DNA of 64,000 bases from Embleya scabrispora DSM 41855 (lineage in GTDB: Bacteria > Actinomycetota > Actinomycetes > Streptomycetales > Streptomycetaceae), in assembly GCF_000372745.1 (NCBI RefSeq), contig NZ_KB889672.1, forward strand, positions 51,867 to 115,866. Direction: 5' to 3'. Each line of letters opens with the position of its first letter. Within the stretch, counting starts at the first letter, position 1. The position numbers were made by a program, and so were the translations under genes. Of this stretch, positions 60,927 through 64,000 are shown piece by piece. The notes beneath the pieces were generated by a model. The model ran no database searches. It saw nothing but the letters and a program-made list of their open reading frames with translations, and was not told where the DNA came from.

Positions 60927-61961
60927 ATGCAACCGGGAAGCACGCACAACAAGAACCTCATCGTCACCATGTCGGTGTTCGCCGGCGTGCTGGTGACCCT
61001 GGTCGGGCTGGTGCTGAGCGGCACCCTGGCGGTCGAGGCCGGGCGCACGCAGGCGATGAACTCGAAGCAGTACAGCGACCGCGACGTCGAGGACACCCGA
61101 GGGTTCTGGGATCAGAACCGGCAGGACGAGGCCAAGCCCCGGGGCAACGAGATCTCCCCCGGTCAGGAGCAGCCGCAACTGCCCGACCAGGAGCAGCAAC
61201 GCCCCGACGCGGACTTCCGCCGGCCGCCGACGATCCAGGCGCGCCGGGTGGCCGCGCCGTACACCGAGCCGGACGTGGCGATCCGGGGCAAGATCTTCTT
61301 CCGGATGCCGGACGGCGTCGCCGAATGCAGCGGCACCGTCGTGCATCACCCCAGCGGGAACATGGTGTGGACGGCGGGGCACTGCCTGCACGGGGGCCGG
61401 GACGGGACCTTCTACGACCGGGTCACCTTCGTGCCCGGGTACAACGGCGCGGGCCGCACACCGACCGAGCGCGAGCCGTACGGGCGCTGGCCGGCCCGGC
61501 GGATCAAGGTGAGCCCCCAGTGGGCGCAGAACGCCGATCCGGGCGGCAAGGACGCGAGTGCGTCGCCGTTCGACTACGGCGCCTTCATCGTCGACTCGCG
61601 CGCCGGTCGCACGCTGGAGGACGCGGTGGGGCCGGGCGCGGACGTGTACTGGAACGCACCGCGACACCTTCGCGTGCAGTCCTTCGGATATCCGGGTGAC
61701 GATCCCTACGACGGCACCACGCTCTACACCTGCTCGTCGCCGACCACGGACTTCCGCGAGGACGGCTGGCCGCAGCCGGACATGTTGTGGATGGGCTGCA
61801 CGATGACCGGCGGCTCCTCCGGCGGGGGCTGGTTCGCCGAGGTCGACGGGCGAAGTTTCCTGGTCAGCAACGTCTCACTCGGGGTGACCTCGCCGGCGTC
61901 GCGCACCATGACCGGGCCGTATCTGGGGAACGTGGCGAAGGACATGTACGACTCGCTGTAG
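60927..61961 (+). CDS. membrane-anchored trypsin-like serine protease
   Basis: 344 aa. One N-terminal anchor (VTMSVFAGVLVTLVGLVLSG, residues 13-32), a Gln/Pro/Glu-rich linker, then a chymotrypsin-fold domain. The triad is His152 in WTAGHC, Asp216 in PFDYGAF and Ser298 in GGSSGGG. Two cysteines near the active site (CSGTVVHHPS and TAGHC) fit the usual disulfide. Acts outside the membrane. Substrate unknown; the site replaces the usual GDSGG by GSSGG. Confidence 0.88.
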   Translation: MQPGSTHNKNLIVTMSVFAGVLVTLVGLVLSGTLAVEAGRTQAMNSKQYSDRDVEDTRGFWDQNRQDEAKPRGNEISPGQEQPQLPDQEQQRPDADFRRPPTIQARRVAAPYTEPDVAIRGKIFFRMPDGVAECSGTVVHHPSGNMVWTAGHCLHGGRDGTFYDRVTFVPGYNGAGRTPTEREPYGRWPARRIKVSPQWAQNADPGGKDASASPFDYGAFIVDSRAGRTLEDAVGPGADVYWNAPRHLRVQSFGYPGDDPYDGTTLYTCSSPTTDFREDGWPQPDMLWMGCTMTGGSSGGGWFAEVDGRSFLVSNVSLGVTSPASRTMTGPYLGNVAKDMYDSL

Positions 61962-62026
61962 TAGTGCCGTGGGCGAGTAGTGCCGTGGGCGGCGACGCCC
62001 GGGCAATCACCGTCGGGGCATGACGA

Positions 62027-62068
62027 AGCCGTGTCCTCGCGCAGGACCGACGCGCGATGGACACGGCT
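62027..62068. terminator. bidirectional hairpin terminator
   Basis: Stem AGCCGTGTCC plus TCGCGC pairing with GCGCGA plus GGACACGGCT around a 9-nt loop, between the protease gene (plus) and secreted protein B (minus). Confidence 0.75.
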
Positions 62069-62142
62069 CGCGTCGCGACAGGAGCGACCGGCTCCGCGCC
62101 GACGACCCGGCTCGGCGGCAGGGGCGGAACCCGGTGCGGATG

Positions 62143-62568
62143 CTAGAGGGACAGGCCCTGGAGCGGCGATTCGCCCAGCGGGGAGGACGCGCCCGTCGAC
62201 AGCTGCTCGGTCGGCAGCGCGCTGACCGGCGAGCCCAGGCCGCCCTTGGCCGGGCCGCTCTGCTCGGCCATGTCGCCCATGCCCTGCTGCATGTCGCGGG
62301 CCGTGCCCTCGGCCACGTTCGCGGCCAGGCTGTCGAGGGGCGACTGGCCCGGAGTGAGCACCTTGCCGACGGGAAGTGCGTCGGCGACCTGGCTCACCGC
62401 GAACGGCGTGGCGGCGTCCGGCATGGCCGACTGGGCCGTCGAGGTGGACGGCGCCAGATCCTCGACCAGGCCGGTCACCGGCGTCGCACTCGCGGAGCCC
62501 GCGGCTCCCACTGCAAGTGCCGCACCGAGTCCGGCCGTGATGGCCGCCTTACGCGTTACCGATCGCAT
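62143..62568 (-). CDS. small secreted protein B
   Basis: 141 aa with a Sec signal peptide (MRSVTRKAAITAGLGAALAV, then GAAGSASATPVTG, cleavage near residue 31). The mature part is Ala/Gly/Ser/Leu-rich with MQQGMGDMAEQSG and a repetitive SPLGESPLQGLSL end. The second of two ATGs (62568) is chosen because GAGG sits six bases before it. A functional partner or distant paralogue of secreted protein A, by promoter and architecture. Confidence 0.78.
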   Translation of the reverse strand: MRSVTRKAAITAGLGAALAVGAAGSASATPVTGLVEDLAPSTSTAQSAMPDAATPFAVSQVADALPVGKVLTPGQSPLDSLAANVAEGTARDMQQGMGDMAEQSGPAKGGLGSPVSALPTEQLSTGASSPLGESPLQGLSL

Positions 62569-62630
62569 GTGCATCCTCGGGTTCTCGATTCGGGCGGGGC
62601 GAAATACACCCCGTAACGAAGTGAGATCGC

Positions 62631-62660
62631 AACGTAGCGAACCGAACGCGGAATGCGCAA
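62631..62660 (-). promoter_or_regulatory. promoter of secreted protein B (TTGCGC-N18-TACGTT)
   Basis: Minus-strand TTGCGC (62660-62655), 18 bp, TACGTT (62636-62631) followed by GCG, identical in boxes and spacing to the element at 56482-56511; the 18-bp spacers differ apart from a shared GC before TACGTT. Confidence 0.65.
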
Positions 62661-62771
62661 AACGCCCCCTTCGGTCGGGCTCGACCGCCCGTTCGCCTGC
62701 GCGCGGCGGGGGCTCGGGGGTGCGCCCGCGATCCGAACGGGTCCGAATCGGGCGGGCGCACCCGCGAAAGG

Positions 62772-63905
62772 TCAGTTCCGACCGAAAAGCCATTCCGACT
62801 TGAGCGCGGCGTAGCCGGGCTTGATCACCTCGTTGATCATCGCGAGCCGTTCGTCGAAGGGCAGGAAGGCGCTCTTCATCGCGTTCACGGTGAACCACTG
62901 CAGGTCGTCCAGGCCGTAGCCGAACGCCTGGACGAGGTGCTCGAACTCCCGTGTCATCGACGTCCCGCTCATCAAACGGTTGTCGGTGTTCACGGTCACC
63001 CGAAAATAGAGTCGGCGCAGTAGGCCGATCGGGTGATCGGCGTAGGACGTGGCGGCGCCGGTCTGCAGGTTCGAGGTCGGGCACATCTCCAGCGGGATGC
63101 GCTTGTCCCGCACGTACGCCGCGAGCCTGCCGAGTTCGACGCTGCCGTCGTCCTTGACCGTGATGTCGTCGATGATCCGCACGCCGTGTCCGAGTCGGTC
63201 GGCGCCGCACCACTGGAGCGCCTGCCAGATCGAGGGCAGGCCGAACGCCTCGCCGGCGTGGATGGTGAAGTGGTTGTTCTCCCGCTTGAGGTACTCGAAC
63301 GCGTCCAGGTGACGCGTGGGCGGGAAGCCCGCCTCGGCGCCCGCGATGTCGAAGCCGACCACGCCCAGGTCGCGGTGCCGATTGGCGAGTTCGGCGATCT
63401 CCAGCGAGCGGGCCGCGTGCCGCATCGCGGTGAGCAGCGCGCCGACCTTGATCCGGTTGCCGGCCGCGGCCGCGCGGCGCTCGCCCTCGCGGAAGCCCTC
63501 GTCGACCGCCTCGACCACCTGGTCCAGGGTCAGGCCGGCGGCCAGGTGCTGCTCGGGGGCGTAGCGGATCTCGGCGTAGACCACGCCGTCGGCGGCGAGG
63601 TCCTCGGCGCATTCGGCGGCGACGCGGAACAGGCCCTCGCGGGTCTGCATCACCGCCACGGTGTGGTCGAAGGTCTCCAGGTAGCGCTCCAGCGAGCCGG
63701 AGTCGGCGGCCTCGCGGAACCAGGTGCCGAGCGCTTCGGGGTCGGTGGTGGGCAGGCGGTCGTAGCCGACCGCCTCGGCGAGTTCGATGATCGTGGTGGG
63801 ACGCAGCCCACCGTCGAGGTGGTCGTGGAGCAGGACTTTGGGGGTACGCCGGATCTGCTCGGCCGTGGGCGAGGCAGCGGGCGTGTTCGGGTGGCTGCTG
63901 TACAT
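62772..63905 (-). CDS. add: adenosine deaminase
   Basis: A 377-aa zinc hydrolase converting (deoxy)adenosine to (deoxy)inosine. Zinc ligands [10 protein letters not shown] near residue 27, catalytic [10 protein letters not shown] near 222, [11 protein letters not shown] near 245 and [11 protein letters not shown] near 311 are present. ATG 63905 follows TAAAGT by six bases with no ribosome site, so translation may be leaderless. The product, inosine, is the substrate of the phosphorylase encoded at 46681. Confidence 0.94.
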   Translation of the reverse strand: MYSSHPNTPAASPTAEQIRRTPKVLLHDHLDGGLRPTTIIELAEAVGYDRLPTTDPEALGTWFREAADSGSLERYLETFDHTVAVMQTREGLFRVAAECAEDLAADGVVYAEIRYAPEQHLAAGLTLDQVVEAVDEGFREGERRAAAAGNRIKVGALLTAMRHAARSLEIAELANRHRDLGVVGFDIAGAEAGFPPTRHLDAFEYLKRENNHFTIHAGEAFGLPSIWQALQWCGADRLGHGVRIIDDITVKDDGSVELGRLAAYVRDKRIPLEMCPTSNLQTGAATSYADHPIGLLRRLYFRVTVNTDNRLMSGTSMTREFEHLVQAFGYGLDDLQWFTVNAMKSAFLPFDERLAMINEVIKPGYAALKSEWLFGRN

Positions 63906-63921
63906 GAAAGGACTTTACTGC

Positions 63922-63933
63922 CTACGCGCGTAG
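63922..63933. promoter_or_regulatory. shared palindrome, add copy
   Basis: A perfect 12-bp palindrome CTACGCGCGTAG, 17-28 bp before the add start and directly upstream of the -10-like TAAAGT (63917-63912 on the minus strand). Same geometry as the deoC copy. Confidence 0.65.
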
Positions 63934-64000
63934 ATCGTGGTGCTTTTTTGGGTGGCTTCGTGTGTGTTGTTGGGCGGCTTGGTTGGGGGGTGGGAGGGGG

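Noticed and set aside
1..64000. CRISPR arrays, insertion sequences, integrases, attachment sites
   Set aside because: No regularly spaced repeats, transposase motifs, terminal inverted repeats or tRNA-associated direct repeats were seen.

Overview
The window looks like chromosome of a high-GC actinomycete close to Streptomyces (Streptomycetaceae). Evidence is the very high GC throughout, frequent GTG and TTG starts, many 4-bp stop/start overlaps (ATGA, GTGA, TTGA), mycothiol-linked formaldehyde metabolism, an XRE/DUF397 pair, and a gene order in the right half that I recall from the Streptomyces coelicolor region holding cyaA, birA, the propionyl-CoA carboxylase genes, purine nucleoside phosphorylase, deoC, sigQ/afsQ1/afsQ2 and adenosine deaminase. 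The genus cannot be fixed from the sequence alone.

Left part (1-14.7 kb): a cut Nudix gene, a DUF6758-type protein, a PHP phosphoesterase, the S-(hydroxymethyl)mycothiol dehydrogenase/MBL-hydrolase pair and an NYN-domain protein. The accessory island at 5.86-10.33 kb is the most unusual stretch. On the minus strand it has three small unrecognised genes, a 70-aa precursor peptide, an ATP-grasp ligase and a protein-L-isoaspartate methyltransferase (PIMT) homologue with a long C-terminal extension. This is the architecture of a graspetide cluster with a predicted Asp-to-aspartimide/isoaspartate step. The ATP-grasp gene is interrupted by a one-base frameshift in a G6 run. A divergent XRE regulator plus DUF397 gene lies next to it. 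A universal stress protein, a SUFU-domain protein, CorA and a stress-type membrane protein follow.

Middle (14.7-32.3 kb): an alpha/beta hydrolase, an acyl-CoA dehydrogenase and a complete histidine-utilisation set. The hut set is hutU, an M20 amidohydrolase likely acting as N-formylglutamate deformylase, hutF, hutI, an RpiR-type regulator and hutH. Next come fdhD, a GAF-GGDEF diguanylate cyclase, an SRPBCC protein, cyaA, a PH-domain membrane protein and birA.

Right part (32.3-64 kb): acyl-CoA (propionyl-CoA) carboxylase genes pccB, epsilon subunit and accA, interleaved with maf and several regulators and membrane proteins. A nucleoside-catabolism group follows: DeoR-type regulator, purine nucleoside phosphorylase, phosphosugar mutase, deoC, two aldehyde dehydrogenases (the second truncated), and adenosine deaminase at the end. 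Three of these genes share a 12-bp CTACGCGCGTAG-like palindrome next to apparently leaderless starts, so a common operator is proposed. The sigQ / afsQ1-afsQ2-lipoprotein signalling locus is flanked by two similar small secreted proteins whose upstream regions carry matching TTGCGC-N18-TACGTT promoter-like elements.

No rRNA, tRNA, CRISPR array, insertion sequence or integrase was found.
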